DNA from: CAYOPZ01 sp964406005
GTDB lineage: Bacteria > Bacteroidota > Bacteroidia > Bacteroidales > SM23-62
NCBI GenBank assembly: GCA_964406005.1
Contig: CAYOPZ010000042.1
Coordinates: 1 to 27,765 of the forward strand
Reading direction: 5' to 3'
DNA length: 27,765 nucleotides
Shown: piece by piece, positions 9,495-17,033 of the stretch
Numbering within the stretch: the stretch's first letter is position 1
Layout: each line of letters begins with the position of its first letter
Program-made: the position numbers and the translations under genes
The notes under the pieces: model-generated
The model's database searches: none
Seen by the model: only the letters and a program-made list of their open reading frames with translations
Told to the model about the DNA's origin: nothing

Positions 9495-9501
9495 ATAGGA
9501 T

Positions 9502-10413
9502 ATGAACGAACCCATGGTTAAATACATGAAAGTCGGATTGATCCATTTTATGGCATTCCCCGGCACAATGAAAGGTGAAGGTCCGATACGGGAAACCATC
9601 AGAAAAATTGCAGTCGATGATTATTTTACCGTAATCGAATTGACCACCATTAAAGATAAGGCAGTCAGAGACGAAGTAAAGAAAATACTCGAAACTTCGC
9701 ACATGACCATTTCTTATGGCGCGCAACCGCGGTTATTATCTAAAAACTTGAATATCAATGACCTGAATGAGGAGAAGAGACAAATAGCATTGGCAGAACT
9801 GAAGGAAGGCATCGAGGAGGCTTATGAAATAGGTGCCGCGGGTTTTGCATTTCTAAGCGGCCCCTATACGGAAGACAAGAAGGAACTGTCCTATGAGGCG
9901 CTGGTAAAATCCACAAAAGAAATTTGTGAATATGCAAAAGGGAAGGGAGACATTAAAGTTGCCCTTGAGGTCTTCGACTACGATGTCGATAAAAAGAGTC
10001 TGATCGGTCCTGCCGGCCTGGCACTTCGTTATGCAAAGGAAATTACAGAAGATTATAAAAATTTCGGCCTTATGGTTGATTTGAGCCATATTCCCCTGTT
10101 ACACGAGACCATCCGGGAATCGCTGATCCCCGTGAAGGATTATATCATTCATGCCCACATTGGCAACTGCGTTTTAAAAGATCCGGAATTGCCGGGATAC
10201 GGTGATGTTCATCCGAGATTCGGTTTTCCAAACGGGGAGAATGATGTCGATCAGGTGGTTGAATATCTGAAGGTGCTCCTGGAGATCGGATATTTGAATA
10301 CCATGGATCCGCCAATTGTAAGTTTCGAGGTTAAACCTTTCGGAGAAGAGGATCCTGACGTAGTTATTGCAAATGCAAAACGAACATTAAATGAAGCCTG
10401 GTCAAAAGTGTAA
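9502..10413 (+). CDS. Sugar phosphate isomerase/epimerase-fold protein (AP-endonuclease 2 type)
   Basis: A 303-residue TIM-barrel protein of the xylose-isomerase-like family, which includes hydroxypyruvate isomerase Hyi, 2-oxo-tetronate isomerase OtnI and various 3-keto-sugar enzymes. Probable divalent-metal ligands are Glu156 (ALEVFD), Asp193 (MVDLSH), His219 in HAHIGN and Glu276 (SFEVKP). No signal peptide is seen, so it should be cytoplasmic. Its position between the glycerate kinase and hydroxyacid dehydrogenase genes suggests interconversion of hydroxypyruvate and tartronate semialdehyde, or isomerisation of a longer oxo-acid that feeds them. The sequence does not resolve which. A conserved HPRFGFPNGENDVDQ segment follows the metal-binding histidine. 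Confidence 0.75.
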   Translation: MNEPMVKYMKVGLIHFMAFPGTMKGEGPIRETIRKIAVDDYFTVIELTTIKDKAVRDEVKKILETSHMTISYGAQPRLLSKNLNINDLNEEKRQIALAELKEGIEEAYEIGAAGFAFLSGPYTEDKKELSYEALVKSTKEICEYAKGKGDIKVALEVFDYDVDKKSLIGPAGLALRYAKEITEDYKNFGLMVDLSHIPLLHETIRESLIPVKDYIIHAHIGNCVLKDPELPGYGDVHPRFGFPNGENDVDQVVEYLKVLLEIGYLNTMDPPIVSFEVKPFGEEDPDVVIANAKRTLNEAWSKV

Positions 10414-10477
10414 ATGTTCACGATAAATTCAAAAAGAGTTACTTCGATCAAAAATCAGGAAAAATTATTAGACAAAC

Positions 10478-11431
10478 ATGAAAATAGTTGTATTGGACGG
10501 GTATACACTTAACCCGGGAGACCTTACATGGGAGGGTCTGAAAGAATTAGGTGATGTTACCATATTCGACAGAACACCTGCAGGTAAAATTGTTGAACGT
10601 GCAAAAGATGCACAAATAATCTTCACAAATAAGACTCCTTTGGGGGAAGATGTTATAGATCAACTTCCTTCCTTGAAATTCATCGGCGTTCTTGCAACCG
10701 GATACAATATTGTCGATACCGGTGCTGCAGGGAAGAGGGGCGTCATTGTCGCAAATGTACCTGGTTATGCAGGACCATCGGTTGTCCAGCTAACCTTCGC
10801 ATTGCTGATGGAACTGTGCCTGCATGTTCAGCACCACAGCGATGCAGTTATGAAGGGAAAATGGTCCCGCTCCGATGATTTTTGTTTCTGGGATTACCCC
10901 TTGGTCGAACTTGCAGGGAAAACAATGGGAATCATCGGATTTGGAAATATAGGACAAAAGGTAGGCGATGTGGCAGGCGCTTATGGTATGAAGGTTATAG
11001 GGAACGATTTGAACAGGACAGACCAAAGCCACCGTTCTGATTTCAGGTGGGCTGAAATTCCGGATCTGTTGCAGCATTCGGATGTTGTCAGTATTCACTG
11101 CCCCTTGTTTCCCGAAACCAAAGGGCTTATAAACAAGGAAAGCATAAGGCTGATGAAGAGTTCTGCATTCCTGTTAAACACTGCAAGAGGACCCATAATT
11201 GTGGACGAAGACCTGGCCGATGCACTGAATCATGATATCATAGCCGGAGCAGGAATTGACGTACTTTCTGTAGAACCACCGCAAAATGACAATCCGCTGT
11301 TTTCTGCGAAAAATTGCATAATTACTCCGCATATAGCCTGGGCAACCAAAGAGGCAAGAAAAAGGTTAATGGATACTACAGTCAGTAACCTGACTGCCTT
11401 TCTAAACGGAAAACCGGTTAATGTAGTTTAG
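10478..11431 (+). CDS. D-2-hydroxyacid dehydrogenase (hydroxypyruvate/glyoxylate reductase-like)
   Basis: A 317-residue cytoplasmic oxidoreductase. The dinucleotide motif is Gly154-x-Gly156-xx-Gly159 (GFGNIG), with Asp177 at the end of the second beta strand favouring NAD(H). The catalytic triad is complete: Arg237 (NTARGP), Glu266 (SVEPP) and His285 (TPHIAWAT). TPHIAWAT and the TATGYN-like ATGYNIVD stretch match glycerate dehydrogenases/hydroxypyruvate reductases. The predicted reaction is hydroxypyruvate (or glyoxylate) + NADH to D-glycerate (or glycolate). It is the last intact gene of the + strand train, and would give a second route to glycerate beside the GarR-type enzyme. Its stop codon lies two bases before an S9-peptidase remnant. 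Confidence 0.87.
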   Translation: MKIVVLDGYTLNPGDLTWEGLKELGDVTIFDRTPAGKIVERAKDAQIIFTNKTPLGEDVIDQLPSLKFIGVLATGYNIVDTGAAGKRGVIVANVPGYAGPSVVQLTFALLMELCLHVQHHSDAVMKGKWSRSDDFCFWDYPLVELAGKTMGIIGFGNIGQKVGDVAGAYGMKVIGNDLNRTDQSHRSDFRWAEIPDLLQHSDVVSIHCPLFPETKGLINKESIRLMKSSAFLLNTARGPIIVDEDLADALNHDIIAGAGIDVLSVEPPQNDNPLFSAKNCIITPHIAWATKEARKRLMDTTVSNLTAFLNGKPVNVV

Positions 11432-11775
11432 AATATTCCTCCGGGGCTACGGGCGGTTCCTATCCGTGGAACCGGAAAGACATCTATGTTGACCAGAGCG
11501 CCCTTTTCAGCGCGGACAGGATCAATACTCCCCTGCTGCTCCTGCACGGCTCCGAAGATACCAATGTACCCCTGGGCGAATCCCTCCAGTTATGGGCGGG
11601 GCTCAAGATCCTGGGCAAACCTGTTGAGATGGTCCAGGTGGAAGGGGAGGATCACCACATCCTGACCTATTCCAAACGGATCGAATGGCACAATACCATC
11701 ATGGCCTGGTTCGACAAGTGGCTTAACGACGAACCCCATGACTGGAAAAAGCTCTTCCCCGGCAGCAAGCTTTAA
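11422..11775 (+). pseudogene. C-terminal remnant of an S9 prolyl-oligopeptidase
   Basis: This frame opens at 11422 and ends at 11775 without a usable start. From about 11434 it reads as the end of a Bacteroidota S9 (DPP IV/acylaminoacyl-peptidase-like) protease: SYPWNRKDIYV, LLLLHGSEDTNVPLGES, EGEDHHI, and an IMAWFDKWL tail. It keeps the catalytic Asp (HGSED) and His (EGEDHHI), but the nucleophile-serine region, the beta-propeller and the signal peptide are absent. The fragment is visibly GC-richer than the dehydrogenase gene just before it. It is most simply the far end of a gene cut by a deletion or by insertion of the preceding operon. It is very unlikely to be expressed as an active protein. 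Confidence 0.8.
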
Positions 11776-11819
11776 CCCATGCCTTCCCGGAAAAACAGCA
11801 CAGGAAAACGCTTTTTCCC

Positions 11820-13079
11820 TCATGAGAACAACCTGCAAGAGGAGAGCGCCCATATTCCATCAGAAATTTCTTTGATTTCGTTTCCCCGGTATAAAACCAG
11901 TCCGGATAACCACTCACCACCGGCACTTTCTTTAAGCCTGATCAGAGAAGTGCAATCCCTTTTGGTCACAGTCTTTCTGTTTTTTACTTCAATTCCGATC
12001 AGTCCGCTGTCTGTCTCAATACAGAAATCGACCTCCATTCCCGAACGTGTCCTGTAGAAGCTCAGTCTGGCCCCGGATTTAACTGTCCTGATATATTTTA
12101 CCATTTCTGCTGCGATATAGTTTTCATAAATCTGACCATTCATCAGATCAAAGCCATATCCGGCGAGTTGACGCAGCAGTCCGTTATCAAGCCAGTATAT
12201 CTTTGGTGTTTTGACCAGCCTGCTGGTAAGGTTTTTATGGTAGGGTTGCAAGAGAATTGCCTGGTAAGATAATCGAAGGTATTCAAGGTAGCGTCGTGCT
12301 GTTTCCGTTCCAATACCGGCATCCCTGGCAAGCTCCGAATAGGAAAGCAAATTTGAAGACCTCAGAGCCGCAAGTTGCTGAAATGATCTGAAGGGCATCA
12401 GGTCACTCAGCCTGGCAAGGTCATTCAGGTCACGTTCAAGATAGGCTGAGGAATAGTCCTTCAGCCAGGCAGACTTCTTATTGTGATTCGGTATGTGAAG
12501 CAGTGCCGGCATCCCACCATATTTCAGAATATAATCCTCCGCTGATATTGCTTTATCCCAGTTCTCACCCAGGATTGTTGACGGTAAGTTCTTTAATACT
12601 TCCGGTGGTGAAGCTGATTTGATAAGCCTGTCAATAAGCGGATCAGGGATTTCTGCTTTCTCTCCATGAATGAGCTCGCCAAGCATTAATGGAAACAGCT
12701 CCAACAGTAAAATTCTTCCTGCAAGTGTTTCTTTGGTGCTTTTCAGTAACAAAAGCTGGGCTGAACCCGATAGAGCTGTAAAATGCAGGTCCCCTTCATC
12801 GAAGGCAAACTTTATCTTATTCATCAGCTCCGGTTCTTTCTGTATCTCATCAATAACGGCATTCCCAACATTCCTGGCCCATGCGAAGGAACTTATCCGG
12901 TTGAGCTGTTCCCTGAATTCCACGGCATCAAGATTATAATAGGAAAGCTCCGGGTATACAGATCTCAGGAGGGTCGTCTTACCTGTTTGTCTTGCACCCG
13001 TCAGCAACACAATGATATGTTCACTCGTTCCGGGTAATCCGGTTTTAATAAGTCTATTTACCTGTATATTTTCCCACAT
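11820..13079 (-). CDS. AAA ATPase with DUF4143 C-terminal domain
   Basis: A 419-residue protein of the widespread AAA_14 + DUF4143 family. Walker A is GARQTGKT at about residues 28-35, Walker B is VIDEIQ (Asp77, Glu78), and SGSAQL near 105 fits sensor 1. A helical/winged region with YSELARDAGIGTETARRYL follows. The C-terminus has the PD-(D/E)xK-like pattern EVDF ... GIEVKNRK. The cellular role of this family is not established. Copies are often numerous, strain-variable and near mobile or rearranged DNA. The ATG at 13079 is preferred over a TTG three codons upstream. A promoter-like pair lies so close that the mRNA may be leaderless. It converges on the S9 remnant. Length and motifs are intact. 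Confidence 0.85.
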   Translation of the reverse strand: MWENIQVNRLIKTGLPGTSEHIIVLLTGARQTGKTTLLRSVYPELSYYNLDAVEFREQLNRISSFAWARNVGNAVIDEIQKEPELMNKIKFAFDEGDLHFTALSGSAQLLLLKSTKETLAGRILLLELFPLMLGELIHGEKAEIPDPLIDRLIKSASPPEVLKNLPSTILGENWDKAISAEDYILKYGGMPALLHIPNHNKKSAWLKDYSSAYLERDLNDLARLSDLMPFRSFQQLAALRSSNLLSYSELARDAGIGTETARRYLEYLRLSYQAILLQPYHKNLTSRLVKTPKIYWLDNGLLRQLAGYGFDLMNGQIYENYIAAEMVKYIRTVKSGARLSFYRTRSGMEVDFCIETDSGLIGIEVKNRKTVTKRDCTSLIRLKESAGGEWLSGLVLYRGNEIKEISDGIWALSSCRLFS

Positions 13080-13085
13080 AATGAG

Positions 13086-13113
13086 CAAATATACAGATTA
13101 TTTATATAAACAA
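13086..13113 (-). promoter_or_regulatory. Bacteroidota-type promoter of the DUF4143 ATPase gene
   Basis: On the - strand TTG (13113-13111), a 17-base spacer and TATATTTG (13093-13086) match the TTTG / TAnnTTTG consensus of the primary sigma factor in this phylum. The box ends six bases before the ATG at 13079, so transcription would begin at or within a few bases of the start codon. Confidence 0.5.
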
Positions 13114-13128
13114 GTAAGTATTTGTATA

Positions 13129-14142
13129 TTATTTCCTGTCTGCGCCCTGGCGTTCGATCATCCAGCCCGGATATTCCGGAGGCAGCTTGCTGACTTCATC
13201 CAACCGGCCGAGTTCCTCGTCCGTGAGAATTACATCAGCCGAATTCAGGTTGTCGGTCAATTGCTGCGGTGTGTTCGCCCCGATGATCACCGTCGTTACC
13301 CAGGGTTGATGCAGCAACCAGGCCAGGGCGATCTGTGCGACCGTTGCCTTTTTCCCACCGGCAATGTCCTGCATCACGTCAATAATGTCGAACGCCCTGT
13401 CCTTGTCCACGGGCGGAAAATCGAAATTCACGCGCCGGCCTTCCTTCGCTCCAGCTTTTCGGCTGTATTTACCGCTCAATAGTCCCCCGGCCAGCGGGCT
13501 CCAGACCATAAGCCCCAGTCCCTGATCTGTCAGCAGGGGAACGATCTCACGTTCCAGGTCGCGCCCGGCAATGGTATAATAAGCCTGGAGTGAAATAAAG
13601 CTGCTGAGACGCCTCTCTGCCGAGATGCCCAGCGATTTCATGATGTGCCAGGCGGCCAGGTTGCTGCATCCGATGTAGCGCACTTTCCCGCTTTTTACCA
13701 GCCTGTCGAGGGCCTCCAGGGTTTCCTCCAGGGGCGTCAGCGCATCGAAGCCATGGATCTGGTAAAGGTCTATGTAATCCATCTCCAGGCGGGCAAGGCT
13801 TTCATCGGCCTGCTGCAGGATATGCTTCCGGCTTAATCCCGAATCATTGGGGCCTTCTCCCATTCTTCCGCGAACCTTGGTGGCGATGACCAGGTCTTCG
13901 CGCTTCAATCCCAGGTCACGGATCGCCTTTCCCGTCATCCGCTCGCTCAGCCCTTCACTGTAGACATTGGCCGTATCTATAAAGTTGATTCCGGCCTCGA
14001 CGGATTGTTTGACCAGCGCATTGACCTTTTCCTGCGGCAGCGTTCCGATTGCGGTCCACATCCCGCGCCCGCCGAACGTCATTGTTCCCAGGCAAAGCTC
14101 CGAAACTTTCAGCCCGGTTTTCCCCAGTAATTTGTACTTCAT
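13129..14142 (-). CDS. Aldo/keto reductase
   Basis: A 337-residue TIM-barrel oxidoreductase of the AKR superfamily, which reduces aldehydes and ketones with NADPH. The catalytic tetrad is complete: Asp56 and Tyr61 (FIDTANVYSEG), Lys89 (IATK) and His130 (YQIHGFD). The C-terminal IGANTPQQL segment fits the cofactor phosphate-binding region. The gene is of normal length and no signal peptide is seen. The start at 14142 (MKYKLLGKTGL) is the usual family N-terminus. An in-frame alternative at 14178 would add 12 atypical residues. The gene looks more GC-rich than the catabolic train. The substrate is unknown. It is separated from the ATPase gene by only 49 bp but has no evident functional tie to it. 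Confidence 0.9.
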   Translation of the reverse strand: MKYKLLGKTGLKVSELCLGTMTFGGRGMWTAIGTLPQEKVNALVKQSVEAGINFIDTANVYSEGLSERMTGKAIRDLGLKREDLVIATKVRGRMGEGPNDSGLSRKHILQQADESLARLEMDYIDLYQIHGFDALTPLEETLEALDRLVKSGKVRYIGCSNLAAWHIMKSLGISAERRLSSFISLQAYYTIAGRDLEREIVPLLTDQGLGLMVWSPLAGGLLSGKYSRKAGAKEGRRVNFDFPPVDKDRAFDIIDVMQDIAGGKKATVAQIALAWLLHQPWVTTVIIGANTPQQLTDNLNSADVILTDEELGRLDEVSKLPPEYPGWMIERQGADRK

Positions 14143-14554
14143 AATAGAATTCTGTTTTGCTTCAACCCGGATACCCACCTTTTACGAATCGGTAATGTTG
14201 TCCCGGCTTTAATAAAGGCTAAGTTATGAATGAATTTAAGAATTTATTGACAACCGCATCATTATATGATTTTTTCACCTATTTTCGCGAAAATAAGTGC
14301 TCATGTACAATCAGGTTCGGGAATTGATTTTTCTTTGAATTAATCAATGAGTACACATTTTGTTGCCGCTCTGCCTTACATCTCCCTCCGTGATGTAAGT
14401 GCCCGCAAATGCCCGGTAAAACCCGCCCGGGAGAATCATTTTACAGGAAACTTTTATTACATGATACGAAGGGCAAATTTTTGCATTGTAATACTGAGCC
14501 CTTAAAATAAATTGAACCATTGAATGTATAATTTGTCCATAATCCTTTAATTAA
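14143..14554. other. 412-bp divergent intergenic region, palindrome-rich
   Basis: No gene is seen here. The stretch separates the - strand aldo/keto reductase gene from the + strand fusion gene, so it should contain two promoters. It is AT-rich and holds a perfect 16-bp palindrome (14280-14295), a 7-bp inverted repeat ATTGATT/AATCAAT (14323-14329 and 14342-14348) and an 8-bp stem CTTACATC/GATGTAAG (14375-14399). A TATAATTTG element at about 14527-14535 resembles a -7 box for the fusion gene, but is one T short of TAnnTTTG and has no good -33 partner. Confidence 0.5.
14280..14295. promoter_or_regulatory. Perfect 16-bp palindrome, operator candidate
   Basis: TATTTTCGCGAAAATA is perfectly self-complementary around CGCG, about 138 bp upstream of the aldo/keto reductase start and 260 bp upstream of the fusion gene. 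With no T-run it is not a terminator. It is better read as a protein-binding site. Confidence 0.35.
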
Positions 14555-16516
14555 ATGAGTAAGTCAGCCAATCACACGGCCCGGAACAGAAGACCGGGCA
14601 AACCGTTAATCACCTCTCATGGTCCGGTCCAGAACCTCGAGGATTTTCTGCAGCCCGACTGGTGGTGCCGGATCTTCAACTCCATGTATTTGAAAACCGA
14701 TGCGGATGTTGTTGAAGACCAGGGTATTACTTCATTTGAGCTGGATCTGTTCACGACCATATTGAACCTTTCACCCGACCAGGTGATCCTTGATCTGGCC
14801 TGCGGGCAGGGAAGGCATTCACTGGAACTTGCCCGGAGGGGATTTAAAAATATATATGGCCTTGACCGTTCCCATTATCTGATCAATAAGGCCAGGCAGG
14901 TGAATAACAATGAGGGATTGCCCGTGAACTTCAAGGAAGGAGATGCCCGCAAGCTCCCGTACCCGGCCGATACCTTTGACGTGGTCATGATACTGGGAAA
15001 CAGTTTCGGTTATTTCGAAAGCATCGACGATGACATCAAGATACTGAAAGAAGTGCTCAGGGTGCTGAAACCTTATGGAAGGTTCCTGCTGGACGTTGCG
15101 GACGGCAATTTTTTAAAAAGGAATTTCAGTCCCAGAAGCTGGGAATGGATTGATAAAAACCACTTCGTCTGCCGTGAGCGTTCATTGTCAGGTGACAATG
15201 AAAGGCTGATATCACGTGAAGTGATTTCAAACACGAAGAAAGGGGTTATCGTGGACCAGTTTTATGCAGAACGTCTCTATACAAGGAAAAAACTCAAGGA
15301 CATATTAAGCAAGGCGGGATTCCAGGACAATCGCATCCATGATCAATACGCTCCGGCTTCAAGCCGAAACCAGGATCTGGGCATGATGGAGCGTCGCATT
15401 ATCATGTCCTCGGTAGTCGTCAAGGAATGGACACCTGTCAGGAAGTTGCATTCGGGCGTTAAGAACGTAGCCGTACTGTTGGGCGACCCGGGGAAGGCAG
15501 ATATCGTCAAACCCGATACCGTATTCGACGAGGATGATTACAATACCATCCATCAGTTAAAGACGGCCCTGAAGTCCCTAAGCGAATATCATTTTACCTA
15601 TCTCGACAATCATGATACATTGATTCAGGACCTTGGCAGGTTAAAGCCCAAAATTGATTTCATACTGAACTTTTGTGATGAAGGGTTTAACAATGATCCC
15701 AGAAGGGAACTGCATGTGCCGGCGTTGCTGGAGGCATTGAACATACCCTATTCGGGCTCGAATCCGCAATGCCTGGCATATTGCTACGACAAATCGCTGA
15801 TCCGGGGAATTGCCAAAGAGATGGAGATACCGGTAGCAGATGCGATATATATCAATCCCTCAGACAATGTCTATGAAATTGCCATTGAATTTCCGGTCAT
15901 TGCAAAGCCCAATTTCGGAGATTCCAGTTTTGGCATTACGCAAAAAAGCGTGGCTTATAACATTGAGGAGCTTAACGATGCCATAGTGAAAGCAAGGGTT
16001 AAATTCGGATACGACAAACCTGTTCTGGTCGAGGAATTTTTAACCGGAAAAGACCTTTCATTGGGGATCATAGGCAACCCGCCCGAATCTTACACGGTTC
16101 TTCCTGTCGTTGAAGAGGACTATTCCCTGCTTCCTGAGGGTTTACCCAGGATATGCGGCTATGAAGCAAAATGGTTGCAGGATTCCCCCTATTTTAACCT
16201 GTTGCGCTCGGTTAAAGCCTCCCTGGATACGAAAACCGAAAAAAAGATCATTGAATGGAGCCTGATGTTGGCCGGAAGGCTGGATTGCAGGGATTATGTC
16301 CGCCTCGATTGGAGACTGGATGCAAATGCCGTTCCCAGATTACTGGAAGTCAATCCGAATCCGGGATGGTGCTGGGACGGGCACCTGGCCAAGATGGCGG
16401 CGTTAAAAGGGCTGGATTATGCGGCGATGTTGCGGCAGATCATGGCCGAGACCGAAATGCGAATCAATCAGAACGCAATCAGTACCATGAAAGAGAAGCC
16501 CGTGATGGTTCAATGA
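14555..16516 (+). CDS. Methyltransferase / D-Ala-D-Ala-ligase-like ATP-grasp fusion
   Basis: A 653-residue two-domain protein. Residues about 30-290 form a class I SAM-dependent methyltransferase: motif I VILDLACGQGRHSLELA (77-93), acidic Asp104 (GLDRS), EGDARKLPYPADTFDVV (128-144) and a post-I hydrophobic core FLLDVADGNF. Residues about 302-630 are an ATP-grasp ligase close to D-alanine-D-alanine ligase: DFILNFCDEG, ALNIPYSGS, AYCYDKSLIR, Lys451 (VIAKPNFG), the EEF segment (493-495), Asp585 (YVRLDWR), and Glu598 and Asn600 (LEVNPNPG). The ligase half should form an acyl-phosphate and couple an amine. The methyltransferase half may modify the same small molecule. Both active sites look intact. 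No signal peptide is seen. It ends seven bases into the convergent receiver gene. The product is unknown; a modified dipeptide or amino-acid conjugate is plausible. Confidence 0.83.
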   Translation: MSKSANHTARNRRPGKPLITSHGPVQNLEDFLQPDWWCRIFNSMYLKTDADVVEDQGITSFELDLFTTILNLSPDQVILDLACGQGRHSLELARRGFKNIYGLDRSHYLINKARQVNNNEGLPVNFKEGDARKLPYPADTFDVVMILGNSFGYFESIDDDIKILKEVLRVLKPYGRFLLDVADGNFLKRNFSPRSWEWIDKNHFVCRERSLSGDNERLISREVISNTKKGVIVDQFYAERLYTRKKLKDILSKAGFQDNRIHDQYAPASSRNQDLGMMERRIIMSSVVVKEWTPVRKLHSGVKNVAVLLGDPGKADIVKPDTVFDEDDYNTIHQLKTALKSLSEYHFTYLDNHDTLIQDLGRLKPKIDFILNFCDEGFNNDPRRELHVPALLEALNIPYSGSNPQCLAYCYDKSLIRGIAKEMEIPVADAIYINPSDNVYEIAIEFPVIAKPNFGDSSFGITQKSVAYNIEELNDAIVKARVKFGYDKPVLVEEFLTGKDLSLGIIGNPPESYTVLPVVEEDYSLLPEGLPRICGYEAKWLQDSPYFNLLRSVKASLDTKTEKKIIEWSLMLAGRLDCRDYVRLDWRLDANAVPRLLEVNPNPGWCWDGHLAKMAALKGLDYAAMLRQIMAETEMRINQNAISTMKEKPVMVQ

Positions 16517-16944
16517 CCGGAATGCAGAACATGCTTTTTCACCATGCCGACGAATAATCCCAGATCGATGGGTTTTGAAATGTATTCATCGAATCCCGCC
16601 TTCCGGCATCTTTGTTCCACGTCATTGAAAACACAGGTGGTCTGGGCGATCACCGGGACACCGGGTCTGATTTTTCTGGCTTCCCTGAGTATCCCGAACC
16701 CGTCCAGCCCCGGGAGGATTAATTCGGTGATGATGCCGTCTATTGAAGGATCTTCCCTGAATATCCGGATGGCATTCAGACCGCATCCGGAGTGGATTAT
16801 TTCAACCCCGTATTCTGCCAGTAATTGTGAAACAAGCAGGTAGCTTGCCTTATCGGGATCCACAAAAAGGATCCTTTTTTTACCATAGGATACATTCTGC
16901 GGCTCCCCAACCATCATAGGGATATTGTCACTGTCAGGATACAT
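16510..16944 (-). CDS. Stand-alone receiver-domain protein with Glu at the phospho-acceptor site
   Basis: A 144-residue CheY-like protein with a short N-terminal tail (about 22 residues) and no output domain. The acidic pocket (Asp29, Asp31 in LFVDPD), the switch Thr region (IAQTT, 99-103) and the conserved Lys124 (YISKPID) are present. In the IITELILPGLDG segment, however, the usual phospho-acceptor aspartate is Glu74. Glu at this position often mimics the phosphorylated state, so the protein may be locked active or respond to something other than a histidine kinase. No kinase gene is in the window. It is divergent from an XRE-type regulator with a short shared promoter region, and overlaps the end of the convergent fusion gene by 7 bp. 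Confidence 0.82.
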   Translation of the reverse strand: MYPDSDNIPMMVGEPQNVSYGKKRILFVDPDKASYLLVSQLLAEYGVEIIHSGCGLNAIRIFREDPSIDGIITELILPGLDGFGILREARKIRPGVPVIAQTTCVFNDVEQRCRKAGFDEYISKPIDLGLFVGMVKKHVLHSGH

Positions 16945-16955
16945 TGTGTTTATTT

Positions 16956-16963
16956 CAAATATA
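16956..16963 (-). promoter_or_regulatory. -7 box of the receiver gene
   Basis: TATATTTG on the - strand is an exact TAnnTTTG match. It lies 11 bases before the receiver ATG, predicting a very short leader. The inverted repeat at 16969-16984 would sit between this box and the -33 position, where a bound protein would block polymerase. Confidence 0.45.
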
Positions 16964-16968
16964 ATAAA

Positions 16969-16984
16969 ACTACTTGAAAGTAGT
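16969..16984. promoter_or_regulatory. Inverted repeat between receiver and XRE genes (operator candidate)
   Basis: The arms ACTACTT and AAGTAGT are perfect 7-bp complements separated by GA. The repeat is central in the 89-bp divergent gap. Small XRE-family repressors commonly bind such sites and autoregulate, so the adjacent regulator at 17034 is the obvious candidate ligand. Confidence 0.5.
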
Positions 16985-17033
16985 AACTAAACAATGGTAA
17001 TATTTATGTGGTATTCTTCCTTCTTTTGTCTTT

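Noticed and set aside
11422..11775. Transposase or insertion-sequence end at the operon/protease seam
   Set aside because: I saw no transposase fragment, terminal inverted repeats or target-site duplication on either side of 11431. The seam is real in sequence but its mechanism is unknown.
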